Positions 35,001-45,659 of a stretch of 64,000 bases of DNA are shown here, in pieces (position 1 is the stretch's first letter; the number at the start of each line of letters is the position of its first letter). Made by a program: the position numbers and the translations under genes. Under the pieces are notes generated by a model. That model was not told the origin of the DNA. It made no database searches and worked only from the letters and a program-made list of their open reading frames with translations. The stretch lies in contig JAFREQ010000250.1 of assembly GCA_025331565.1 (NCBI GenBank), positions 1-64,000 of the forward strand, given 5' to 3'. This DNA is from Holacanthus passer (Eukaryota > Chordata > Actinopteri > Pomacanthidae).

Positions 35001-36700
35001 TGTTAAAGGAATAATTGAACAGACTCCTGAACCCTTCTGTTGTTGAGGACAGCCACATTATAAACTTTAGAAGCACAGAATCCATGAGTGAAGACACGTG
35101 TCCTCTCACCTGGGTCAACTATCCCCTGTGCATAGATGAAATTAATATTCATGCTCCAGTTCAGCTTATGTTTATCTTTCATGTGCAATAACCGCTCATA
35201 GCTCGGTCACCTGTTTTGGAGAAGCATTTAAGTTTAAATTAAGGCGAAAAGCATCCATAATGTCTTTGTGATTCAGGTTCTACTTTTTTAATTGATGAGT
35301 CTTCAGATATTCACAGGTTGCTTCACACATCTGTCACCACATGAAGTATGTAGTATATAAAAACAACAGGAATTTACAGCAGTATGATGTCCAAACATGC
35401 ACAGCAGATCCATGAACAGATCACATGGAACATGATCTCGCTCTCTCTCTCTCTCTCTCTCTGTTTCATATAAACACACACACACGTTTGCAGGGGCAGC
35501 CATGCAAAGCAGCGCAGGGCTGTTTAGACAGCAGGCCCAGGTGTATCCCAGACTGTGCAGCTGGATGGGGGCTCCACGCTTCATCCCACCCCTCCCCACA
35601 TGCACACACACATTTTCCAAACCACTCTCAAACACCCCCATCCCTTCATCAAACAGCTTACCCACTAATACCATCATCATCATGTCTGCCAGCTGTCAGA
35701 CAGGCTCACCCTGTCTGTTTCACACACACACACACAAATATACTTGTGCATAGAATGTGGATGTGCAAACAGTTGCATGTACACAAACCAGTACGCCAAA
35801 AGAATGTTCTCACACAGATGCTGAAGTTGACAAAATGGACTCTGTGCCAGATTATCAACATATTACTAATGAGGATAAAATTATCCAACTGACCATCGTT
35901 TGTGTACTTTTAAACATGAATTAGGCTTATGTCTGTGTTTTCAGAATGTTTTAATTAAGTTAGCTGTTTTCAAAATTTGCCACAAAAATGACATTCACAT
36001 GTCCAAATGAAGGCTCACATGCATTTCCCTGAAGCTCAATGTTAACTATTGACAGCTGCTTCATGTTACTGATGTTGGATCAAAAACATGAGGGAGGGCA
36101 CAGATCGCTGTGTGCAGTGCCGACACCAGCGCTGCTATAAAGTTCAGAGTTGAAATGGATGATTACACACTCATAGATTCAGTGAAGTTTAATTAAATCA
36201 ACATTCCAGCAGACAAGCTGGTCTCCAGAAACTGTCACTGTCCTTTGAAATGTTAGTTTAACTGAGCTGCATGAAATCTATGACGGTGCAAGCAGCTATT
36301 TAAACATTGTGTGTTATAATCATCTGCAAACTAACTAGACTAAGTTCAAATCACACACATTTGTGTTCAGTTTTAATTAATTGTCGAATGTTGTGTGACA
36401 TCACATATGAAGTTCTGCTTGTTGGGTAAAACAAACATTAGGTGACAATTAACTGATTAACTTAGGATTTAAGTATATCAAAATGACCATACTTATGCAT
36501 TTTTACTTTGGTTGAAATATTTGTTTGTCAGGAAAATTGTCTCTGTGAATGATGAATTATTATGAATTCAATTATTAGATAATAACTAATGTTACATCAA
36601 TGTGTAAGTCGCAGGTCAAGGTGGAGATATTTTTAACTTTTTCCTTATGTATCATTATCTATACCAATGAATTGTACGTAATACATTTATATGAGGTTTT
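32095..36700. other. Non-coding interval, no gene recognised
   Basis: Holds GT (32401-32421) and CT (35440-35462) microsatellites. The frame at 33907-34173 is open for 88 codons but I do not recognise it. No transposon ends seen. Confidence 0.55.
35440..35462 (+). repeat. (CT)n microsatellite
   Basis: About eleven CT units. Confidence 0.95.
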
Positions 36701-36715
36701 ACAACTAGATTCAGG

Positions 36716-36730
36716 AACAAAGACCACGCC
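36716..36730 (+). repeat. Putative 5' inverted terminal repeat motif of DIRS copy 2
   Basis: AACAAAGACCACGCC is the exact reverse complement of 1021-1035 in copy 1. It lies 57 bases before the hAT insertion site in the leader. Confidence 0.5.
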
Positions 36731-37094
36731 TCAAACTTATCCCATTTCCGTACAGCAAGTACTTAAGCACACCATATCCGTTTCCTCCAGAGCCGGCCCG
36801 AGGCATAAGCGAACTAAGTGCCTGCTTAGGGCCCCGTGGCCACTAGGAGGGCCCCAAGAGCAATTAAGGAAAAACATTTTTTTTTTATTTTTTGCATGCA
36901 CGAGTGACGATTTATATACGACCAAAATTATACTATTGTACAAAAACACAATTTTATGTGGTGCTGTTGATGTAGGCCTAGTGATTCTTACTGCCTCTCT
37001 TTAAATGTGAAAACTCCGCAGCACCATAATGTGCAGGCCTCCTGCTGCGCAGTGAGACTACGCATCCAACTTGCGAGTACTTCCAATCAAAACA

Positions 37095-38234
37095 ATGTCA
37101 GGAAGGACGTACCCTTCTGGGGCTGAAAAAAGAAGGAGGAGGAAAGAGGAAGAGGAGAAAAAACGCCAAGACAAAGGTATGTTTGCGAGTCTTGGTAATT
37201 GAATGTTTATAAGAGATTTGTGTAGCAGTTAATAGCAAATTAGTTAGCTAGTTAGCTAGAAATGTATCTTTTAACTGACCAGTTAAATAGCTTAATATTC
37301 TTGCCAACATGTTTGTATTTGTGTAATACAGAGCTTGAGATTGGGTTGATTCTCGGGGTTGGCCCTATATATTTTGGGGTTGTTGTTTTTTGGGTTTTTT
37401 TTTGCTTCAAAACAACGTTTTTGCTAACGTTTAATAGCAAACATTAATTACAACGTCACCTTGTTTGCTAGCAAGTGTGGTGCTAGCAAGATGTTTTTGC
37501 ATCAGGCCACTTGTTATAGTTTCAGATATGTTGTTTGCACAAATTGCCGGATACAAAGAGCCTGGCAATTCATGTGAGTAAAATAAACACAGTGTGTGTC
37601 GGCTACCACAGCTGATTTACCTGGTAAATTAATAGCAATACACGTTTTATGTAATTGTTAAATTATTTTATTAAGATTTAATTTAAGATATAATCATATT
37701 ATGAGGGACTTCTTAGACAATGCATATTATCTTAAAATTTCTGAAGCAAATTTCAGTTGTTCAACTGGAAGTTTATCTTATTACAAGCAAAAATAAACTG
37801 ATATAATGAAATTTTAATCATTTTTGTTATTTAAAAAAAGTAAGCAACATCATTTTCCAGTGTAATATTTCATCTAACATGGCTAGCTTTTGTTGCTGTT
37901 TTTTTCATCCCAGGTCCATCCACTCCAGAGCACTTTCTTGCACCGCCATCCTCTGTGCCCACTGCCCCCTCTGTGTCTGCAAACCCTGCTGATCTACCCG
38001 GTAAGTTAACAGCAAAACATCCTTTATAATTGCTCATTGTATTGTAGAACATTCAGAGATTAATGATTAAGTCCAGGACTGTAATTTAATGGCTTTATAG
38101 GTCCTTCTTTTTTAAGTCATTGTTTTTCTTTTGTCACTTCCTCAGCGACTTCCATCACAACATCGTCTACACAGTATGGATCATCACCAGCTCCGCCAGT
38201 GGACCCAGCTGAGTGGCCCTCTGTACTGTACTCA
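37095..38234 (+). pseudogene. hAT transposase N-terminal remnant, three phased exons
   Basis: Exon 1 is 37095-37176: ATG, SGRTYPSGAEKRRRRKEEE and more basic residues, then donor GTATGT. Exon 2 is 37914-38000, between a CAG acceptor and donor GTAAGT. Exon 3 starts at 38146 after CTCAG and reads to DPAEWPSVL. All joints are phase 1, so the frame is kept across both introns. A basic start followed by a Pro/Ser-rich linker and a DPAxWP motif is what I expect at the front of ZMYM/TTF-like hAT transposases. The zinc finger, catalytic DDE core and dimerisation region are absent; soon after WPSVL the frame becomes hydrophobic and stops. No activity is expected. Confidence 0.65.
37590..37650 (+). repeat. 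Degenerate duplicate of hAT-1 exon 2 end and donor site
   Basis: CTGATTTACCTGGTAAATTA at 37609-37628 parallels CTGATCTACCCGGTAAGTTA at 37989-38008, and similarity continues into the intron (ATAGCAATACAC against ACAGCAAAACAT). This suggests a tandem exon duplication inside the element. Confidence 0.5.
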
Positions 38235-38817
38235 ATTCTGTCTGTTGTCTGTATTGTTTTTTTATATTTATCGAAGTGATTTTATTTGTTGTTGCACTTT
38301 ATTGTTGTTCAACTAAAAATTATTCTTGCACATTGCTGTTGCAGTTTTTCTTTTATGAAACAAAAAATCATAAACCAGATGACACTTCTACAGTAAATAT
38401 ATTGCTTTATCACTTGGAATGTTGTGTAAATAAACCCCAGGCTGCTCTTGTAGCTGAATGTGCTACATTTTGAAATTAACAATCATATGTGGCACCCTTG
38501 GCATCATTCATCATTCATTCATTGGTATTATTTGTATTATTATTGCATTGGTATTTATGTAATTAACTGGGCCACCCCCTTAAATGTGTAAAGATGTTAG
38601 GCTGACAAAAGGATAATGTAAACAACACTGCCAGAGCCACAATGAGTTTATAATAGGTGTGTGAATGATCAACAATTAATATTATTGGCAGAAATAGAGG
38701 GCCCCAAAATCAAATTTTGCTTAGTGCCCAATGGAGGCAATGAGGCTCTGGTTTCCTCACCCTTTGACTCAGCTTTCACATAAAACGCGACACACAAGCA
38801 AACAACCTACCAGCAAA

Positions 38818-39758
38818 ATGGATCACGAGCTCCTCCTCAATGCATCTGACAGCGATCTTTTTGACGAGGTTGAACAAACCGCTGTGATCCCAGACTCTTC
38901 TCCATCTCCCAACATCCGACGCCGTCTGCAACCGTGGCTCTGCTCAGTGATCCACGTCCCCCAACACTCTCAGCCGTCCTCCGACAACTCGCACGTCGTC
39001 GGTCCCTGCGGGACAGCTGCGTGGACGATTGGCCGGCTGAAGACTGCGCTCACGCAGCAGAACATTCCCTTCCACCTCTCTGACAGAAAAGCTGAACATT
39101 TCAAACTTCTCACGGACTTTCAACACAACACCCTGGCTCCCCCAGCTTCCAGCGCACTTCCAGGTTCCCCGCGCAGCGCCCATAGCAACGCGGGTGACGT
39201 CATGACGCAACCCTTGGCCGAAGTGCTCCAAGCCCAGCCCTCCTCATCAGCCCTCTCCGAGGGCCAGGTCGTTTTAAACCACTTACAAGCTCCTACAGTT
39301 TCTGAGTTACCCCATATTTCACAATCAACCCGAGCACATGCATCCTTCCATCCCAGCATCCTTTCCTCTTCCACTTTTTCAGCCTTTCCTATCCCATCCA
39401 CTTCAGCCACCACAGGCCCTCCCACCTCTGCACCAGCTATCACCGCTGCCCTCCTACAGCAGTGGGCCACGGAGGTGCCTTCAGCCAAAATCCACCGCTT
39501 CCTCCCTCCCTCTCCCTCCCCATAATCTTCATGTATTTAATGTTTCTCACCCCACCCCACAGGCACCCCCTTTCCACATCCCTGCCCACATTGGGCTCCA
39601 CAACCATGCCCAACTATCTCCCTCCTCCCAACAACTTCACTCTAGCCACTGCATTACCCCCCATAAGCCCAGTGTTATCCGCCGACCGTCCCCCGTGCAA
39701 CCCACACTCAGGCATCAGATACTAGCTGGTAACTATGTTGACCTTGCTCAGTTAATAC
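38818..39758 (+). pseudogene. DIRS copy 2 gag, N-terminal part
   Basis: I choose the ATG at 38818 (MDHELLLNASDSDLFDEVEQ) as start because the earlier ATG of the same open frame lies inside the hAT-1 terminal repeat. The frame runs to 39525 through a Ser/Pro-rich region. A frameshift around 39500-39525, in a CCCTCC-rich tract, moves it to the frame that contains HQILAGNYVDLAQLI (about 39711-39755), a gag-like motif of this group. The hAT-2 insertion at 39759 interrupts it. Gag is the presumed RNA-binding structural protein of the element. The codon content is GC-richer than the flanking DNA. Confidence 0.7.
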
Positions 39759-40597
39759 CAGTGGTGGGTAGAGTGAACAACAGTACTCAAGTAAAAGTAC
39801 TGTTACTGCATAATATAATGATTCAAGTAGAAGTAAAAGTACTCATAAAAATAAGTACTTGAGTAAGAGTAAAAAAGTACTTCGTAAAAAAACTACTCAA
39901 GTAGTGAGTAACTTCAGATGCAATTTATTACTTCAAAAACAAAAACTCACTGTTTCCACTGACATCAGCTGAGACATTGACCTGTTTGTCAAAGGAGTTT
40001 AGCTTGAAGCTAAATGGTAACATCAAATTTGACAGTGTGTGATCTCAAACGTTATTATTTATATTCATATTATTGCTAAAACAGAAATTTTAACTGTGAC
40101 TGTGATCGGCTGGAGGCTGAAATGTTGACATATAACATTACGCCGGCTTATGAAAGTACCGTAACCGGTGCCGAAGCCGGCTGGTACCACCGGGTTAGCC
40201 GGCCGGTACCACCCACCGGGTTAGCTTGGTGAGACGCTGGCGTTTCATCTTCTGCCATGTTCTTGAGCTACAGTGAGGTGAAGGAGGGCCGTGGAAGGGC
40301 GGGGCACACCTCCGTCCACCTGCGGTGCTGCCGCTGTGATTGGTCAAGGATGTCTCCCTCAGCCCAGAGCTGCAGAGCTGCGTCTGAGCTCATCTGAATT
40401 TATTTATAGATAAATTAATGTAAGGACAAGCATGTAACCCAAAGTAACAGAGTAAAAGTACATATATTTTCTCACAAATTTACTCGAGTAAGAGTAAAAG
40501 TATTCTGCAAAATAACTACTCTTAAAAGTACAATTTATCAAAAAAATACTCAAGTACATGTAACGGAGTAAATGAAACGCGTTACTACCCCCCACTG
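39759..40597. mobile_element. Non-autonomous hAT-type MITE (hAT-2), 839 bp, TSD GTTAATAC
   Basis: The ends are CAGTGGTGGGTAG and, in reverse complement on the right, CAGTGGGGGGTAG (one mismatch in 13). The 8-base duplication GTTAATAC is perfect (39751-39758 and 40598-40605). Both subterminal regions are rich in AAGTACTTTTACT-like and ACTCAAGTA motifs. The middle has two GC-rich near-repeats with GGTACCACC...GGGTTAGC (about 40176-40226). No transposase frame is present. It is inserted in gag of DIRS copy 2. The interruption length including one duplication is 847 bases, and the gag frames on the two sides are the same once this is removed. Confidence 0.9.
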
Positions 40598-42054
40598 GTT
40601 AATACACCCGCCACGCTATCCACATGCCCCCAGGGAACTGCAATCCACTCTCGGTTCTTTCAAGTCCGAACAGCCAGCCCCCACTCGCTCCAAAACACGC
40701 CTTCTCACTAAACCGCGGCATAATCTGTTCAGCATTCCCCAACCGCAGAGCCGAACTGGATGACTATCTGTCACTGATCCTCGACCTGGCCCTGTGGTTT
40801 GGCGGCAACGGTTTCTACACATACCACATTCTTTTCGCATCTCAAGCCTCTGGACACTTACAACAATTCAATCAGGGAACTTACTGGGGCACACTCAAAC
40901 CCGAGCTGTATTGCCGCATTTTCGCAGCACAAGCTGCCCTAAACTGCGAGACGTGCGGTGCTCCATCTCATCCAGCTACAGAATGCATCCTCACCGTTCC
41001 TCTTCCACGCAACCTAGCCCCCAATAAGCAAGAGCCCGTCGTCTTCCACAACAGGTCCCCCTTAGCACCCCCGCCACCCATCACCCCTAAGATAGATAGA
41101 GGAGGAGGACAAGATAGGAGAGGAAGACCAGTCCTCTTCCAGGGCGGCAGGATGTTATGCAATAATTTCAATGACCTAGGGTGCAGCATGTCCGACTGCC
41201 AATTTCTGCACACCTATTCCTTTTGTGGTGGGGCCCACTCCAGAACATCTTGTCCTCATAATCCAACGAAGAACCACCTCTGTAAGTACGTCAGTACTCC
41301 TATTAATATTAGCGCATTAGCCACAGCCCTAAAGAACCACCCAGACCGCCATCTTGTCAGCTTCCTCATACAAGGGTTAACCCATGGCTTCCACCCAGGC
41401 CTGCAAATTATGCCAAATTCCTCATACACATGCTACAATTTGCAGTCAGCTACCTCCGAACCAGACACAGTCAATGAACCCCAGGGTAAGGAGGTAAAGG
41501 AAGCATTTATGATCGGCCCATTCCACATTCCTCCATTCCCCACATTCAGAATCAGTCCCATTGGCATAGCCACCAGGAAATATTCAGGGAAAAAGAGACT
41601 AATAATAGACCTTTCTTCCCCTCATGGCTCCACAGTACCGAGCATCAATAGCCTAATCCCCAGTCCTGACTTCTCCATGCAATATGCATCAATTAACCAC
41701 GCCATCTCCCTCATCCGCCTCGCAGGCCAAGGAGCCTGGCTGTCTAAGGCAGACATCACCAGTGCTTTCAAAGTCCTTCCCATCCACCCCAATTACTGGC
41801 ACCTCTTCGGTGTCCTCTGGAAAGGCACGTACTACTTTGCAGTGCGATTAACCTTTGGGTGCAAAAGCAGCCCAAAAATATTCGACTCTGTCTCTGAAGC
41901 ATTGTGCTGGATCTTGACAAACAACTACAAACTCCCATATGTCATCCACTTCCTAGACGACTTTCTCATAATCATGCCACCTTCGTTGCCCCCATCATAC
42001 AGCCTCAGCACCCTCACCTCCGCATTCCAGGCACTCGGAGTTCCTCTCTCCTGA
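40598..42054 (+). pseudogene. DIRS copy 2 gag C-terminus with CCCH finger, and reverse transcriptase
   Basis: Right after hAT-2 the gag frame continues as HPPRYPHAPRELQSTLG, then ends at 40763. The next frame (40624-42054) carries the rest through LDDYLSLILDLALWFGGNGF. Residues 108-121 of that frame have C-X2-C-X3-H-X5-C. Residues 179-196 have C-X7-C-X4-C-X3-H, a CCCH finger like those of DIRS/Ngaro gags. The RT domain follows from about residue 225, with RKYSGKKRLIIDLS, SKADITSAFKVLPI (motif A), RLTFGCKSSPKIF (motif B) and HFLDDFLI (motif C, about residues 442-449). The frame stops at TGA 42052-42054, where copy 1 has CCA, so the stop is a defect of this copy. Confidence 0.85.
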
Positions 42055-42792
42055 GAGAAAACAGCAGGTCCCAGCACATCACTGGAATTCCTTGGCATCA
42101 CCCTCGACTCCATGTCTCTCCAAGCATCCCTACCTACAGAGAAAATCCACAGGATTTCACTACTCATTTCAAACTTCCTTCTGGCCCAAAGATGCACCAA
42201 ACATCAACTTCTGTCTTTGCTAGGCCACCTCAACTGCACCATTCGCATCATCCCACAAGGCCAATCCTTCTTGTCCCACCTTCTGTCCATCACAGCCTCT
42301 GTCCCATCTCTCCACGATCACCTTACACTTGACAAGGCATGCAAGATGGAGCTAAAACTGTGGCACCAGTTCCTCTCCTCTTGGAACGGCATCTCTTTCT
42401 TCTATGACGATCACAGCACTAAGTCAGAAGACATACAACTATTCACAGATGCTGCCCCATCCATCGGCTTCGGCGGCTACTACAGCGGCCAATGGTTCTC
42501 AGGCAGCTGGCCAACCAAATTCGCATCTCTCAACCCTTCCACCACCATCTACGAAATGTACCCAGTAGTCATAGCAGCCATTCTTTGGGGGCACGAATGG
42601 TCTAAGAAAGCCATCACCCTCTACTCCGACAACAGTGCGGTTGTAGACATCATCAATAAAGGACGGTCCCATGATTTCAACATCAACACAGTTCCTGTGG
42701 AGGCTCACCCTAGTTTCAGCCCAGCACCAGTTCATCATCAGAGCCTCCCACATCCCAGGCCACAAAAATGCCATCGCTGACTCACTTTCTCA
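42055..42792 (+). pseudogene. DIRS copy 2 RT tail and RNase H
   Basis: The same frame reopens after the stop and is open from the Met at 42112 to 42780. RNase H shows LFTDAAPS, EMYPVVIAAILWG (Glu, where copy 1 has Asp) and LYSDNSAVVDIINKG. A one-base gain near 42690 shifts the frame. The end of the domain, HIPGHKNAIADSLS, is read in the frame of 42671-43138. All expected acidic residues are therefore present but split over two frames. Confidence 0.85.
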
Positions 42793-43490
42793 TTTTTTTA
42801 TTCCAGAAGTTCAAACGTTTGGCACCAGACTCCAACCCCCATTCGACAGCAGTCTCACGGTTTTCAGCCACCATCTTCAACTGACCGCCCCATTGGAACA
42901 TTTAGTCTCTGCCGTACGAGACGCCATTCTTGACAGCATTGCCCCTCAAACACTCTCTTCATACCTGACTGGATGGAACTGCTTCAAAGCTTTCCACACT
43001 TCCCATGGCCTTCTGTTTCCTTCGCTGAACATCCTGACCCTCTCCAGCTTCATCACTTTCGCCCATACCTTCCTTAACATAAAATCTTACCTGTATCCAC
43101 AATACAGGTCTACCTCAGTGGTATTAACTTCTTCGTGAAACTGTCCACAGGGGCACCATGTCCTGCTCTGTCCCATCAGCATGCTAATGAAGGGTTTATG
43201 CAAGGCTGAACCACACACCTCACCAAAACGTTTACCCTTGACTTCAGACCTCCTCTCACTTTGCAATTGAATCCATGGTTCTCCTGGCATTCTTCGGCTT
43301 CCTGCGCTGCTCCAAGTTCACCACTTCTACGGTCGACTACCATCCATCCTGACACGCATCATTGATATATATGTATACATGTATATATATATATATATTT
43401 CCTTTTATTCTCCAGATACGCTCATTTATCACCTAAAATGCAGCAAGACTAATCAGTCCATCAGAATCTCAGATGTCATCACCAACATAT
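42793..43490 (+). pseudogene. DIRS copy 2 tyrosine recombinase, N-terminal and first catalytic part
   Basis: The frame 42671-43138 continues from RNase H into SAVRDAILDSIAPQTLSSYL and TGWNCFKAFHTSHGL, the SAM-like N-terminal DNA-binding part. A shifted frame gives VYLSGINFFVKL (from about 43108), and another gives AIESMVLLAFFGFLRCSKFT (about 43265-43325). In that last stretch the Arg of FLRCS is the expected first residue of the R-H-R-Y catalytic set. A TA-rich tract (43363-43399) interrupts the sequence, and DTLIYHLKCSKTNQSIRIS resumes at about 43413. The second Arg and the catalytic Tyr are not found. The enzyme would integrate circular cDNA in intact elements. Confidence 0.75.
43363..43399 (+). 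repeat. TA-rich microsatellite inside the recombinase remnant
   Basis: Alternating TATATG/TATATA sequence that separates two stretches of recombinase coding similarity. Confidence 0.85.
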
Positions 43491-43494
43491 GATG

Positions 43495-44977
43495 CATATA
43501 TACATATAAGACTGTGTAAAAGTCGGACATGTGAGCTAATTGGCCCTGGACACCCTGAACTTATGAAGTGTTGGAGGGATACTATAATCCACTTCAACAT
43601 TCAGCTCTCACGCTCGCTGTCTGAAGAGATCAAGGCCTGTGTGTGAGCTGCAGCAAAGGGCTGAGCCAGTATCTGCAGTTTTCATGGAGGGCGGGCATCA
43701 GAGAGGAGGTGAGGAGGAAAGAGGTGAAACACTAAGCATGCAAGCACAGCCGGGGCCCCTGAGGGCCGAGGAGGCATATTTAACTGGAGCTGAGCCTGAA
43801 AAAGTTTTGACACTGTGCTTCTATCATAATCGCAGCCACTCTTTTTTCCTCTTCTTCTTCTTCCCCTCCTTCCTCTCCTCCTACTTCCCCATCTCCCCAT
43901 CCCTGACTTCAAAGTGCTATTTATGCAAAAGCTGGTGGAGTTTTCCTGTCCTCGCTCTCTCCTCCCTGGAGGCACATGTTCTGTTTTGGAATATAGCTAA
44001 AATTTCTTTTTGTTATAAAAAAAGAAAACACACGGTCATCTTCTCTTTGTCCCATCTCAGCCCTGTGTGTCTGTCCTCTGGTAGACACTAGTTGTTTTCT
44101 CTATTCTCTATCTGAACCCTTCATTTTCTGAGATAAACCCACCAAGAGTAAGTTTTATCCACCTCTGCTTTTGAAGAACACTGTTTAAAATCAAACTAGA
44201 ATTTGCACGGTGTTCAAAAACCAGTGATTTCCAGAATAAAAATACTGTCGGAGCTACCGACAGGATTTATAAGGCTAAAGACTTCTTTTTGAAATCTCTG
44301 ATAGTAACGTCAGGATTCGATTATTCTCAAACACAGACAAGAGAGAAACGAGTGTTATTGTTATGAACCTGCTGCTATTACACGAGACAGGGGTTGACAG
44401 AATTTTAATTTATTTGTAAAAGCAGAACCTACGCATGTTAATGCAGGGCTGTATGTCCGCACAGTGCTTTGTCATGACTGCCATGACACTTTCTCTGGAT
44501 GTTCATGGTTCTCAGAGGATGACCTGCATTGTTTGAGGTTGCCTTCAGACTTTTGACCAAATTTGATCAATTCAGCCGACAAAATCATTGGTTTGATTGG
44601 CTAGAAATGAAAAGCCTGCCTTTCTACCTATGTCTGAAATCAAGGACCCATTGTCTCAAAAATGACTAAGAATTGCTAAATCTAATTAACAGTTATTGTA
44701 AACTGCATATGTGCCGAAGCTTGAAAGGCACAACAAGGCCAGTTAGGTCTCATTAGGTCTGCCAGCCCAATTTTTTTTTTTTAATGTCATATCCAAGTTA
44801 TACCCAGATTCATTTTAGAAAGTCTGGATTTCAAAGTGCCTTTCGCAACACAATAACAAAGTCAAATCCAGAATCAGAGCAGCTGAGCAGAATCAGTGAA
44901 CACCAGCCTCCTGTGTCGCTGAGTTTGTCTGGTGTGTTGACTTGACAGTGCGACTGGTTGGAGGGTGAGATGATGGA
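43495..44977. other. Non-coding interval, no gene recognised
   Basis: The stretch after the DIRS element. It has a pyrimidine-rich run near 43840-43900 and an A/T-run near 44770. No exon or transposon recognised. Confidence 0.55.
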
Positions 44978-44982
44978 TCTCA

Positions 44983-45659
44983 TGTCATAGTTCGGCCTGC
45001 CAGGCCTCTGTTCAGCCTTTAGTTTTTGTTCAGCCTTAGTTTTTTTGTCATGTCACTTTACCTGCCACAGTTTTGTCCAGTGTTCAGTCCCTCTCTGTCT
45101 AGTGTTTCAGTCTCTGTTTAATTCTGTCAGTCTTGTCTTGTCGTAGTTCTGTCATAGTGTGTCCTAGCTGTTTTAGTTCTGTCTGTTACAGCCTTGTTAT
45201 GTTTTAGTTCAGTCTGCCATAGCTTCTCACCTCAGGTCCCGGTACTTTCCTACTCACCCCGCCTCTGCATCACCTTACCTGTCAGCCACTCCCACCTCAT
45301 TTTGTCACCTGTGATCCCAGCTGCAGCCAACAACTAATCAGGACTCTACATAAGCCATTTCACCCCACTCAGCCTGGCCGGATTGTTTCCTCTTTTCTCT
45401 CCTTCCCTCTTCTCTCTCTTTCTCTTTCTCGCTCTCCTCTGTTCTTGTTCCCTCATGCCCGTCAGTGCTTTTGTCATGTTTGGATTTGTTTGTCTCTGAT
45501 TGGACTTTGGATCTGCTCTGTTACGATTCCTGGACTATGCTGGACATAACCCCTGCAGTGAGTTTTTGTTAATTAAGATTTTGTTTGCCTTTATTAAAGA
45601 TCTTTTCAACCACCGATTTCCGTGTGTCGCGTTTGAGTCCATCCACACCCCCCGTAACA
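44983..45659 (+). mobile_element. Solo LTR, 677 bp, TSD TCTCA
   Basis: It begins TGTCATAGTT and ends CCCCCCGTAACA, so it has the TG...CA ends of a long terminal repeat. The 5-base duplication TCTCA flanks it on both sides (44978-44982 and 45660-45664). Near 45345-45360 a TATA-like ACATAAG sits before a pyrimidine-rich region, and TTTATTAAAG near 45590 may serve as a polyadenylation signal. No internal coding region, primer-binding site or second LTR is present, so recombination between LTRs of a full element is the likely origin. A 5-base duplication suits Gypsy-like or some retrovirus-like elements. Orientation is inferred from the order TATA-like then AATAAA-like. Confidence 0.8.

Larger units (their letters stand above)
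36788..38750 (+). mobile_element. Non-autonomous hAT transposon (hAT-1), 1963 bp, TSD GTTTCCTC
   Basis: The left end is CAGAGCCGGCCC and the right end is ...GAGGCTCTG, giving an imperfect terminal inverted repeat beginning CAGAGCC. A second imperfect match joins the left end CTTAGGGCCCC and the right end GGGCCCCAAAA. The 8-base duplication GTTTCCTC flanks it perfectly (36780-36787 and 38751-38758), the size made by hAT transposases. Inside are three short exons of a transposase N-terminus but no catalytic domain, so it is an internal deletion derivative that needs a transposase in trans. It sits in the 5' leader of the DIRS element, just before gag. Confidence 0.9.
36705..43490 (+). mobile_element. 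DIRS-order retrotransposon copy 2, with two nested hAT insertions
   Basis: Visible parts in order: a 5' terminal motif (36716-36730), a gag start (38818), gag with a CCCH zinc finger, reverse transcriptase with FLDDFL, RNase H, and the N-terminal and first catalytic part of a tyrosine recombinase. There is no aspartic protease or DDE integrase, which is characteristic of the DIRS order. A 1963-bp hAT (36788-38750) lies in the leader and an 839-bp hAT (39759-40597) lies in gag. The 3' end stops around 43490 inside the recombinase, so the terminal repeat is missing. Frameshifts and a stop at 42052-42054 add to the damage. Left and right boundaries are estimates. Confidence 0.85.

Noticed and set aside
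35425..35892. 155-codon frame through CT and CA repeats
   Set aside because: Its composition comes from microsatellites (LSLSLSL, HTHTH) and it has no domain.
39150..39230. CpG island promoter of a host gene
   Set aside because: The GC-rich sequence lies within the gag coding region of the DIRS element.
43840..43900. Pyrimidine-rich tract as a splice region or regulatory site
   Set aside because: Simple sequence without an exon on either side.
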